This document shows, piece after piece, positions 12,301 through 20,835 of a DNA stretch of 64,000 bases. Both the position numbers and the translations under genes were made by a program. Under the pieces are notes generated by a model. That model did not search any database. It saw nothing but the letters and a program-made list of their open reading frames with translations, and had not been told where the DNA came from. Origin of the DNA: Mugil cephalus (Eukaryota; Chordata; Actinopteri; Mugiliformes; Mugilidae); the NCBI RefSeq assembly GCF_022458985.1, contig NC_061772.1:30681006-30745005 (forward strand). Reading direction: 5' to 3'. Numbering within the stretch: position 1 is the first letter of the stretch; each line of letters opens with the position of its first letter.

Positions 12301-12455
12301 GGTGGGTTTAATACCTCATAGGTTCCGTTTGAATTCCTTCCTTTAGGTGTGAAGTTCAGAGATCCACCTAAGAACCTGTACCTGTTTCTGTAGTGCCATG
12401 CAGATGCAGCTGTGACCATGAGCAGCAGATGCAGCAACAGCGTGAGAGAAGCCAT
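3336..12455 (-). CDS. ZP-cluster gene B: mucin-stalked ZP-domain membrane protein with an in-frame stop
   Basis: Thirteen exons: 12455-12315, 12147-11957, 11841-11677, 11610-11469, 7726-6658, 6563-6419, 6284-6141, 6040-5982, 5893-5706, 4503-4109, 4020-3924, 3853-3673 and 3472-3336. They total 3054 nt, exactly 1018 codons with the stop. Order of parts: signal peptide (1-19); cysteine-rich N-terminal module (about 25-255, motifs [11 protein letters not shown] and DLGTRSDTG); furin-like RRKR (262-265); Thr/Pro mucin-like stalk (about 270-550); ZP-N and ZP-C domains (about 687-930, including [10 protein letters not shown]); cleavage site RRKR (944-947); one membrane helix (about 979-1000) and a short basic tail. 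ZP domains polymerise extracellular matrices, and release at the dibasic site is the family rule. Codon 130 (11784-11786 on +) is TGA in frame, so this allele would be truncated unless it is a sequencing error or polymorphism. Exon phases match gene C. No specific orthologue is named. Confidence 0.85.
4540..5290 (+). mobile_element. Tc1-like DNA transposon remnant in gene B intron 9
   Basis: The copy lies directly upstream (in gene sense) of exon 10. On the + strand 5103-5260 reads [20 protein letters not shown] and then a stretch ending [13 protein letters not shown]. This matches the last part of Tc1-family transposases, where QQDxDxKHxxK precedes the final catalytic region WPxQSPDLNP; here the catalytic D/N residues are degraded to LGLL. 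It ends near 5285 in an imperfect terminal repeat (AAACGTATGCACAGTCCTG). A copy in the opposite orientation is at 18930-19570. Confidence 0.7.
6658..7726 (-). other. Giant exon 5 of gene B with Thr/Pro mucin-like repeat
   Basis: This single 1069-nt exon begins with the end of the N-terminal module ([20 protein letters not shown]), then RRKRQ, then about 280 residues of Thr/Pro-rich repeats such as [11 protein letters not shown] with scattered Ala, Ser, Ile and Asn. It ends in [20 protein letters not shown] before the next exon. Dense Thr next to Pro predicts heavy O-glycosylation and an extended stalk. The homologous exon of gene C is only 181 nt. The difference of 888 nt is a whole number of codons, so the stalk grew inside the exon without changing phase. 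On the + strand the tract reads as Val-, Cys- or Gly-rich open frames, which are shadows. Confidence 0.9.
7800..8990 (+). mobile_element. APE-type LINE fragment (endonuclease region)
   Basis: Located in gene B intron 4. The frame at 8200-8600 contains [28 protein letters not shown], the degraded form of the endonuclease signature GDFNAHVGxDxxTWxGVIGxNG, followed by [12 protein letters not shown] and, after a break, [19 protein letters not shown], the SDH-type motif that closes the domain. Stops and frame changes show it is dead, and no reverse transcriptase follows. The clade is not assigned. Confidence 0.7.
9010..11262 (+). mobile_element. L2-like LINE, internally deleted, with SGNH-type ORF1
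   Basis: Located in gene B intron 4, opposite to the gene. First frame (9488-10081): [23 protein letters not shown] and [10 protein letters not shown] follow the GDS and GxND blocks of SGNH/GDSL esterase-like domains carried by some fish L2 and CR1 LINEs. Second frame (about 10390-11060, broken near 10666) is an APE endonuclease: [54 protein letters not shown] and [12 protein letters not shown]. At about 11095 it jumps straight to the 3' tail ([15 protein letters not shown], then a GTGCTATATAGA tail). The reverse transcriptase is missing, so the copy could only move with help. Confidence 0.8.
11784..11786 (-). pseudogene. Premature TGA in gene B exon 3 (codon 130)
   Basis: The minus-strand frame set by exon 2 (ending in two bases AG, completed by A of exon 3) reads [18 protein letters not shown] and then TGA. 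Gene A has AGA at the same place. The remaining exons of gene B stay open for another 888 codons with canonical splice sites, so the lesion is either very recent, polymorphic, read through, or a base error. Confidence 0.85.
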
Positions 12456-12664
12456 CCTGACGAGTGCTGCGTCCTCAGCATTAACGGTCCAGCTTAAGTA
12501 CTTTTCTAGGAGGAAATAAGGACAAAGAGCTACTCTGATCTGCCTGTGTTTTTACAGATGACCTGAATGCACACACCTCATCCAAACATGCCAATCTTGT
12601 GGCTTGTCTCTATGGTTCTTGGATTTAAACAGTGTGACCGCATTTGAGAACACACATGTTAAAA
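12456..12664. promoter_or_regulatory. Upstream region of gene B
   Basis: This is the short interval between the gene B start codon and the palindromic element. The first 50 bases are nearly identical to the sequence upstream of gene A (1015-1065), which fits a duplicated proximal promoter. No TATA box or other motif is certain. Confidence 0.35.
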
Positions 12665-12672
12665 GATAATAG
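12665..12672. repeat. Left target-site duplication GATAATAG
   Basis: Exact copy of the eight bases at 15766-15773; it borders the outer end of the left arm of the palindromic element. Confidence 0.88.
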
Positions 12673-15600
12673 GGTAACACTTTCTATGAAGGTTGTATTT
12701 ATAATGCCCTATGAATGCACTCATAATGTTTTATAAGGTGTCTATAAAGCATTATAATGGTCATTATTACCATCTATACATATTCGCAAGTCGTTATAAC
12801 CAACTTCATGATGCATTATGACAACTGGTTATGAATGATTACAATTTTAATCTGAATAGTGCATTATAAATATGTCAATATCTGCCTAGTCACTTGTTAG
12901 TTTTATAATGCATCATAACTACTTTGCTTTGCTAAATGTGCATAGTGATGCATAATGACTTTTGACTTCTCCTATAGTGCTTTATATCTGTAGTTATAAG
13001 TCTATGTAATAAAGTTATAATAATGTATACATCTCCCTACAGCACACTGTTATAAACAGCTATGCAGTATCATAAGTGCTATTTGTCAGCGCTAAGTAAA
13101 GTGACAAGAATATGACACTATTATTAACAGATATAAGTTACTATGAGTAATTAAAAGGTGCAATGAACTAAGTCCTGAGTCTGGCATCTTTACCCCATAT
13201 GCACAATGTTAATATCATAGGTGTTATTTGTCAGCTTTAGGTAAATTAGAGCAAATGAAATGCCTGGACAGTAAAGACAAAAGAAATGCATTTAGTTCAC
13301 TTTATTTTCATTTAAACCAACACACATAATCAGAATGATTATCAACGCTCTGAGCACATTACACAAACACATGAATCAGGCCACAAAAGTGGCACGGCGT
13401 GGTCCTAGAGATGTGACTCTTAAAAGTGCCTTTGGGTTGGTGAGGTGATTCAGGGTCAGAGGTCAGGAGATGGTTTGACAGCAACTACAAGAAGAACAGA
13501 GGCAAATCTTTAGTGCTCTAGCTGGGTTTGTTTTTATGCAGAAAGGTTTGAATGAAAACACATAAGCAGATCACGTTTTTTGTTTAAAGCAGCCTAATGA
13601 GACATTATGTTACCGCATAACATGCAGACACCGTAGATTACCCGTAGGTGGCTTAAGCTAGCTAGAGGAAAGTTACCAGACACGGCTAGTTTTAACTCAC
13701 AAATTAGATCGTTTTCATATTCTTGCGTTTAATGATTGAAACCATTCGAAATCATTGCTTTAATATGTAAACGATGTGCTTCATGTAAGCAAAGTAAGGC
13801 ATTAGCTCACAAAACACTAGCAGGACAGAGAGACGACCTACCTGTCCTGGAGAGGACTCAGCGGAGAAAGGAAAGAAAAGCCGCTTTACGACTAGTACAT
13901 ACAGTTAATGCTTTACGACAGTGGGTGGAGCTGTGGGTCAGAGGTCAGGGGTCATGGACTAAGGAATGACACTTCTACAATAATAATAATAACGATATCA
14001 AAATAATATCTGACGGCATTCAATAAAGGCGGACATTTCTAGCGATCCTGTATAAGAGACCAATATAACAAATAACCATTAATTTTTTTTCGAATCTCAA
14101 AGTGCCGAATCCTGCAGCAAAATTGACGTTACATTAAAAACCGAAATAAGACTATTACAAATCTAGTCTAAATGAAATTAAATCAAACCTCTTCATTGCG
14201 CAGTGTCACATTGACAGTCGTCCTCACAAAATAACTTCCAATTGAAATACATCAGTTTGAAATTCGCTTCGAGCGGCATGAAAATTTGAGGAAAATCGGC
14301 AGGCACCAAACAATAGATTAATTTTCGTGACAGTTTCACATCCACTGTGACACCGGGTTGGCATTTAAGCGCTTCTTTATACAGGATCACTAGAAAAGTC
14401 CGCATTTATTGAATGCCGTCAGATATTATTTTGATATCGTTTTTATTTATATTATTATTATTGTAGAAATGTCATTCTTTAGTCCATGACCCCTGACCTC
14501 TGACCCCACCCACCTCCCTCCTCAGCTCCTCCCACTGTCGTAAAGCATTGACTGCGGGTTTTCCGCTCTTTCTCCGCTGAGTCCTCTCCAGGACAGGTAG
14601 GACGTGTCTCTGTCCTGCTAGTGTTTTGTGAGCTAATGCCTTACTTTGCTTACATGAAACACATCGTTTACGTATTAAAGCAATGATTTCGAATGGTTTC
14701 AATCATTAAACGCAAGAATATGAAAACGATCTAATTTGTGAGTTAAAACTAGCCGTGTCTGGTAACTTTCGTCTAGCTAGCTTAAGCCACCTACGGGTAA
14801 TCTGCGCTGCCTGCACGATATGCGGTAACACAATGTTTCATTAGGCTGCTTTAAACAAAAAACGTGATCTGCTTATGTGTTTTCATTCAAACCTTTCTGC
14901 ATAAAAACAAACCCAGCTAGAGCACTAAAGATTTGCCTCTGTTCTTCTTGTAGTTGCTGTCAAACCATCTCCTGACCTCTGACCCTGAATCACCTCACCA
15001 ACCCAAAGGCACTTTTAAGAGTCACATCTCTAGGACCACGCCGTGCCACTTTTGTGGCCTGTTTCATGTGTTTGTGTAATGTGCTCAGAGCGTTGATAAT
15101 CATTCTGATTATGTGTGTTGGTTTAAATGAAAATAAAGTGAACTAAATGCATTTCTTTTGTCTTTACTGTCCAGGCATTTCATTTGCTCTAATTTACCTA
15201 AAGCTGACAAATAACACCTATGATATTAACATTGTGCATATGGGGTAAAGATGCCAGACTCAGGACTTAGTTCATTGCACCTTTTAATTACTCATAGTAA
15301 CTTATATCTGTTAATAATAGTGTCATATTCTTGTCACTTTACTTAGCGCTGACAAATAGCACTTATGATATTGCATAGCTGTTTATAACAGTGTGCTGTA
15401 GGGAGATGTATTCATTATTATAACTTTATTACATAGACTTATAACTACAGATATAAAGCACTATAGGCGAAGTCAAAAGTCATTATGCATCATTATACAC
15501 ATTTAGCAAAGCAAAGTAGTTATGATGCATTATAAAACTAACGAGTGACTAGGCAGATATTGACATATTTATAAAGCACTATTCAGATTAAAATTATAAT

Positions 15601-15765
15601 CATTCATAACCAGTTGTCATAATGCATCATGAAGTTGGTTATAACGACTTGTGAATATGTATAGATGGTAATAATTACCATTATAATGCTTTATAGACAC
15701 CTTATAAAACATTATGAGTGCATTCATAGGGCATTATAAATACAACCTTCATAGAAAGTGTTACC
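12673..15765. mobile_element. DNA transposon made of two 1.4 kb inverted arms (foldback)
   Basis: The left arm (12673 to about 14054) and right arm (about 14376-15765) are reverse complements over almost their full length, with scattered substitutions and a few indels (for example near 13880-13950 against 14490-14570). The ends read GGTAACACTTTCTATGAAGG on both strands. The element is flanked by an exact 8-bp duplication, GATAATAG, at 12665-12672 and 15766-15773, proving insertion as a unit. Eight-base duplications are typical of hAT elements but also of some other superfamilies, and these ends are not the classic hAT form, so the superfamily is left open. No transposase is visible: the open frames in the arms (13736-13969 and its mirror 14702-14472) have no motif I know. 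It would form a huge hairpin if transcribed. Confidence 0.88.
14055..14375. other. Unique centre of the palindromic element
   Basis: About 320 bases separate the two arms. On the minus strand a 70-codon frame (14405-14193) reads through it, with MRTFLVILYKEALKCQPGV near its start and CEDDCQCDTAQ at its end. It matches no family I know. It could be a relic of a captured exon or chance. There are no transposase motifs. Confidence 0.4.
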
Positions 15766-15773
15766 GATAATAG
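15766..15773. repeat. Right target-site duplication GATAATAG
   Basis: Exact copy of 12665-12672; it borders the outer end of the right arm of the palindromic element. Confidence 0.88.
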
Positions 15774-16436
15774 CTACAGATAATAGGTGCAAATGAACAA
15801 AGGAGACCTTCATATGCTTTCATACTATTTTACTATTGGCTGATTTTCACACAGCTATCGCCAAATCTACTGGAGGCACCCACAAAGAAACTGAGTATCA
15901 CAGTCATTATCAGATCTTACAGAAAAAAAATGCATGTGAAAAGATTTGTAAAAGTTAGAGATAATATTATGAAGTTTACCTATTAGTTCAACCATTAGTA
16001 TCCAATTTATTGTTGCATGTGTCACCTTTTTCTAGTTGATTTAAGGTCAGTCATTTAATTGGAGCATCTTTACATTTAATTGGAGCATCTTTAGTACGAA
16101 AATACATCATTCAGAGATTCAGAATAAAGTTGCACTTTTTCAGGTTTCTAAATGTTTTTTCCTTACAGGCAGCATTTACAAGATATCTGGAAAACATTTT
16201 TAAAACTGAGACTCTAATATGAAAATGCACCATAAAAGCACAGCTGCAGCTTTGAGGAGACAAACATGAAATGTCTGTCTGACTTTCAAAACAGTAACTT
16301 TCAGACTGGTAAAGATTTTTTAAATAATAATTATAATAATTTGATTTCAACGTTTTTTGACTTTCAACATTTCTGAGGATATTTTTGAAATTTCAAATTA
16401 TGATCTTAAAGATAGTGAAGTTTCTACACATAGAAT
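15774..16436. other. Intergenic, nothing recognised
   Basis: AT-rich sequence between the palindromic element and the nested transposons. A 15-base string (TTTAATTGGAGCATC) is repeated once at about 16050-16092. No coding homology is seen. Confidence 0.4.
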
Positions 16437-18380
16437 ACATACCGACCAGGCGTAACATTATGACCACCTTCCTAATACTGTGTAGGTCTCCTTTGTGGTG
16501 AGGGAGGGGCCTCACAGATACAGTTCCCCACAGTTTGGGATCTAGTGAATTTGGAGGCATTGGTGGTTTTACACAGGGGCCATCAGGGGCCAGTGCCCCT
16601 GTAAAATTGCTTCTGACAGCTGTTGTGGCCCCTGTGCTGAATGGATAACAGGTTTATTAATTTCTTACGGTGACATGCGCTTGCTTGAAGATCGGAACTG
16701 TGAAGCGAACAGCCACCAGCCCTGCATGGACGACTGCAAAGAGGAGGAGATTGGAAAACAATTCAATTTCGATGTCACATATACGTGTTTTACTATTGTT
16801 CACTACAATGATAAAATCCATTTTTATTGCACTTAATCACGGCTTGGTCTAGTTATGTTTGTGAAAATTAGTCTTACTATTTTTCCTCCTTACTGTATAA
16901 AGAGTGTGTGATTTAGATAAAGATAGTGTGATTGTACATTCAAGTCTCTTGTTGTAAAAAATAACTGTGTGTAGCTAAATGTTTACATAAAAAAAGTTTT
17001 ATTGTGCAGATAAAAGTTTTATTTTATGCAGAAAGAGAAATCTTATTTTACAAAAAAGACAAACATGGTTTCAAGGTTTACTGAGCACTAGGGCTAGGTA
17101 TCGTTTGAAAAATTTTGATACCAGTACCGATACCAGTATCCTTAAAACGATACCGACACCAGTTGAGTACTTCATTCGAGACTTTTTTGACTTCATTCAA
17201 TATTAATCATGTGAAAAGAAAGCAATCAGTTGTGTAGAGGCCAGGTCCTCCTCAGCGAACAGCTCCCCCAGTGCAGAGTCAGGCACGGAGTGGCTCGTAG
17301 TCACAGCGATCTTTAAAGAGAGAAAAAACGAGTGAGACTAAACCAGAGGAAAGCACTGAAGATCATTTTAATGCAAAGTGCTTAGGTTTGTCTATTTAAG
17401 AGATGAGTAAGTAATAGATGGTAAGTATTATGGAAAGCTTACATGTGTTGTATTTTCCATAGATGAAGACTCTTCATCCTCTTCTTCCTCCTTCATCCCC
17501 TCATCCAGTTGATCCTCTTCATCTTCATCGATTTCCAGCACATGCTATGTTAACATTTTAACACACATAGGGTGAGTACTGTTAACCTAGTATTAACCTA
17601 ATATAGTAGTAACCACATAGTAGCACCGTGTCCTGTTGAAATGAAGATGACGATGCTGGTGTCAGAAGCCGACTTCTTAAACACAGTACAATTCTCCACC
17701 CTGAAGTTTATTCCGTGCCTGATGAGGTGCGTCATCGTGTTGCTAGTGTTCTCCCCAAAATTATCTTGCATTTTAAGCACCTATTTGTACCCGGCCCCAC
17801 AGGCGTGTAGCACAGCCATACTTTCGAACGGCCTCCCGCCTTACCGCCATACAAACTATTGTTGCGGTCATTCCTTCCTTGATCTGGGCACAAAATGAAC
17901 CGATTCCAGGTATCGTTTGAAAGGCGCAGTTTCGATACTACTTGGTATTATGTTGTTTTTTATGTTGTTTTTTAATTTTATGTTTATTTTATATTTTAAG
18001 TTTCCTGTATTAATACTTAATGTATCTTGTTTTGGTTTTAAATAAACTAAACATTTTGAACGCCCGTTTTGTCCTTATATGTGCCCCCCTGAAAAAACAC
18101 TCACCCACTGGTAATTTTGATCAAGAGCCGCCACTGTTCGGAGGTCAGGTCAACACCTTGCGCTGATCTTCATGTTTTTTTGAGTTGTTGCTAAAGTGTT
18201 TTGTGTGTGTGTGTCTGTGTCAGGCTGCATCCTGCTGCTATCAAGGAGTGTCATCTATTCTACACCACTGAATGCCGGGTCCAAACGTTTACCAGCAGGA
18301 CACTGAATTGTCACAAGATGGTTTAAAAGTTATTTACCTCTCCTGTCAGTGGTTCTAATGTTGTGGCTGATCACTGTTAT
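16437..18380. mobile_element. Nested DNA-transposon complex
   Basis: The outer ends are imperfect inverted repeats: ACCGACCAGGCGTAACATTA at 16441 and, at 18352-18380, the complement of a related string (TCTAATGTTGTGGCTGATCA). This terminal sequence is very common in fish genomes. Inside are sequences of a second element (GGGGCCATCAGGGGCCAGTG near 16580; GTGCCCCCCTGAAAAAACAC near 18080) and of a third with repeated GGTATCGTTTGAAA near 17098 and 17909. The third holds a degraded BED-finger-like piece on the minus strand (17830-17700: KCKI, then after a frameshift NTSNTMTHLIRHG), the zinc finger usual in hAT transposases. No intact transposase remains. Confidence 0.55.
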
Positions 18381-18929
18381 TGTTCATACTTATGGCACAG
18401 TTGTGACTTTCAGAGCTTGCACTGTGATCACAAAACATACCACGCTGTCATCAGACCACGATGGATGTTTGTCTTATTCTTTTTCCCACCATTTAAATGT
18501 TTGTAATAATCTTAACTCTTCATGTGTTCAGTCTTTATAGGCATCTACACCGGTCTGTTTTTCTAACTTTTTGATTTCATTAAAAGCTGCAAAACTGATC
18601 AGGATTATTTGGAAACGTGATTAGTGTCTGTGAGTGAGCAGGTCAGGGGGACATTTCTACTTCTACTGAATAACATCCTCATGACATTCAGTTTTCAGCT
18701 TTAACTGACTCATCTGGTTTTAATCTGGTTTTATCTGGTTTTAAAACACAAACTGTCGCCATTTTGTGAAGGTTTGCGTGGCATGCTCAGTGGAGGTCAT
18801 CGAGTTCAAATGGGACTAAAATGGCTGCAGAATTGTTGCTGCAGCAGATTTGATTCCAACACAAGACTCTGATCAGCCAATTTCCTGTAAGAAGATGCTG
18901 GTTCACCTGCTATAATCACAAGATATGTG

Positions 18930-19570
18930 TGTGGACAACTGTGCAAACGCTTTAGGCAGGTGTGGAAAAAATGCTGTAAACTCAGAATGCTTTCAAAAGT
19001 GTTAATAGTTTATTTTCCTCAATTAAAAAAAATGCAGTGAATGAACCAAAGAGAATTTTGCCCCCCATTGCCAGACAGCATCAGTTCTTGTAGATCTTGA
19101 TCTTGGAGAACTAACCACAGATCTTCCTCTCAAATTCTTCTGTCTCTTCTTGTAATCCCAGACTCACTCCATGAAGTTGAGATCAGGGCTCTGTGGGGGC
19201 CATGCCATCACCTCCGAGACTTCTTGTTCTTCTTTCCTCTGCAGATAGCTCTTTATGACCTTGGCTGGATGTTTGGAGTCTTTGTCCTGCTGCAGAATAA
19301 ATTTGGGGCCAGTCCTCCTCCTCACTGATGGTATCAATGATGGATAAGTATCTTCTAGTATTTCTCAACATCGAGGATCATTAATCCTGACCCGAATCCA
19401 CAACTCCATTTGCAGAAATGTGGCCGCAAACTGTCCAGGAGCCTCCACCATGCTTCACTGTTGTCTGCAGACCCTTCTGCAACCCTTCAGTGAACAAACT
19501 GCCTTCTGCTACAGACAAATACTTCACATGTTGACTCATCAGTACAGATGACCTAAAGTGTCAGGAGGAA
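18930..19570 (-). mobile_element. Second Tc1-like copy, opposite orientation
   Basis: It starts with an imperfect terminal repeat (ACTGTGCAAACGCTTTAGGC) and on the minus strand reads [20 protein letters not shown] and then [20 protein letters not shown], a shifted-frame version of the block at 5050-5200. DNA similarity to 4840-5210 in inverted orientation is obvious (for example the GAAGCATGGTGGAGGCTCC string). It is decayed and has no open transposase. It lies about 300 bases from the ZP exon relic at 19852-20175. Confidence 0.65.
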
Positions 19571-19851
19571 ATTGCTTTGCTTAATAAATGTGACCATGAC
19601 TTTAGCAAGTGGGACATATTAACCTCATTGAAAATATAGTATTAACAATTTTTATATTTACCAAAACATCCCAATTTTTTTTTAAAAAAAGAACGTTCTT
19701 TAAAACACTGGATTAAACTATTATTTCCTTTATATGGGGGAACATGGCTAGTCATACTAGTAAAACTGTTCTCCACGAACAAGGCGCTTGGGTGGACTGA
19801 CTTTTTTATGACTGGGCATGTAGTTAATTAAACCAATTGCAAGAAAGGCAG

Positions 19852-20835
19852 AATGGGTGCTTTGCAGGACTCCACAAACAGCTCAGTGTTGGTGATGTTG
19901 GTGGTCGCCTCAATCTGCATGAAGATCATCTGCTTCAGGTACACCTCCACTGGGTAGGTGCTGCCGTCCACTTGTTTCCTAGCGTTGGCGTTGGCTCTCA
20001 AAGAACTCAAACTGAAAGGTGAAAGCACCGAAACCTTTCTCCATGAAGGCATATGGGTTTTTGTGCCTGAAGGTCAAGCTGGTTCACTTTGGATAAGAGC
20101 AGGAAAAGAAAATCTCAACGTTGTGCCACCTGGAGATGATTTCATCTGGGTCAGCAGATGAAATCTCATTCATTCAAGTCAGCAGAGACATTGGGGCATG
20201 TATAATAATGCAAACAGTCATCAGACCAGAAGAGAGGATGGCATCTGTTTGGAGAAAAATGAGCAGTTCTATTTCACACATAGTTTCATATTTTACATTT
20301 TACAAATATAAAGTGTGTGTTTTTAAGCAAATGTTGTTTATAACATGTTTTTGTTGTTTTCACTCCTCACCTGATCTCAAGCGGGAGGTTGGTGGGGAGT
20401 CATCACTTCATACAGGCACCAGTAAAAACCTATAAGAGTCCTTGGCAACTACACCATTCATGTTCTGGATTTGGGGTCCACATTCACAATTCAGGCAAGT
20501 GTAGTAATTCAGTTTGCAGTAGTTTTTAGTTTGCTTGGCACAACATTCAAGCTGAAAAGAAATATGAGAAACACAAATTGTTGGATTATAAAGATTTAAA
20601 GATGTGTGAAGAAGATGGCAGTCTTTGATTCAATCATAATCGTGGTCATTTTGCACAGATTTCCATGGAAGTAGGACTAAAATAAATTATTCAATCAAAA
20701 TAAAATAAAAGAGTCTACCCATCCTTCACACCGGTGCCGTCTGGTTGTAAATACAGATTCTTGGCCTGGAAAAGGTTACGTTGTGGCAGGAGTTTTGTAG
20801 CCTCTGCCATAGCGCTGCTAAACAAATACCCTGCT
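19852..20835 (-). pseudogene. Decayed ZP-cluster paralogue
   Basis: Two pieces are certain. 20551-20371 is a relic of exon 2: LECCAKQTKNYCKLNYYTCL is readable, the exon ends in LPLEIR at a GT donor, and it has frameshifts in the middle. 20175-19852 is a relic of exon 10, the ZP-C start, nearly identical in DNA to 4160-4480 but with indels and a missing 3' end. A third piece at 20825-20715 may be exon 1, reading MAEATKLLPQRNLF, but resemblance is weak. Exons 3-9 and 11-13 are absent and frames are broken, so this is a dead copy left by duplication and internal deletion. Order and strand match the living genes. Confidence 0.75.

Noticed and set aside
13736..13969. 77-codon frame and its mirror at 14702-14472 as a gene pair
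   Set aside because: They are the two arms of the palindromic element; the mirror copies differ by indels and carry no known domain, so a conserved protein is not supported.
17460..17545. Acidic frame near CTTCATCCTCTTCTTCCTCC as a coding exon
   Set aside because: It lies inside the nested transposon and is a low-complexity stretch; no splice or homology support.
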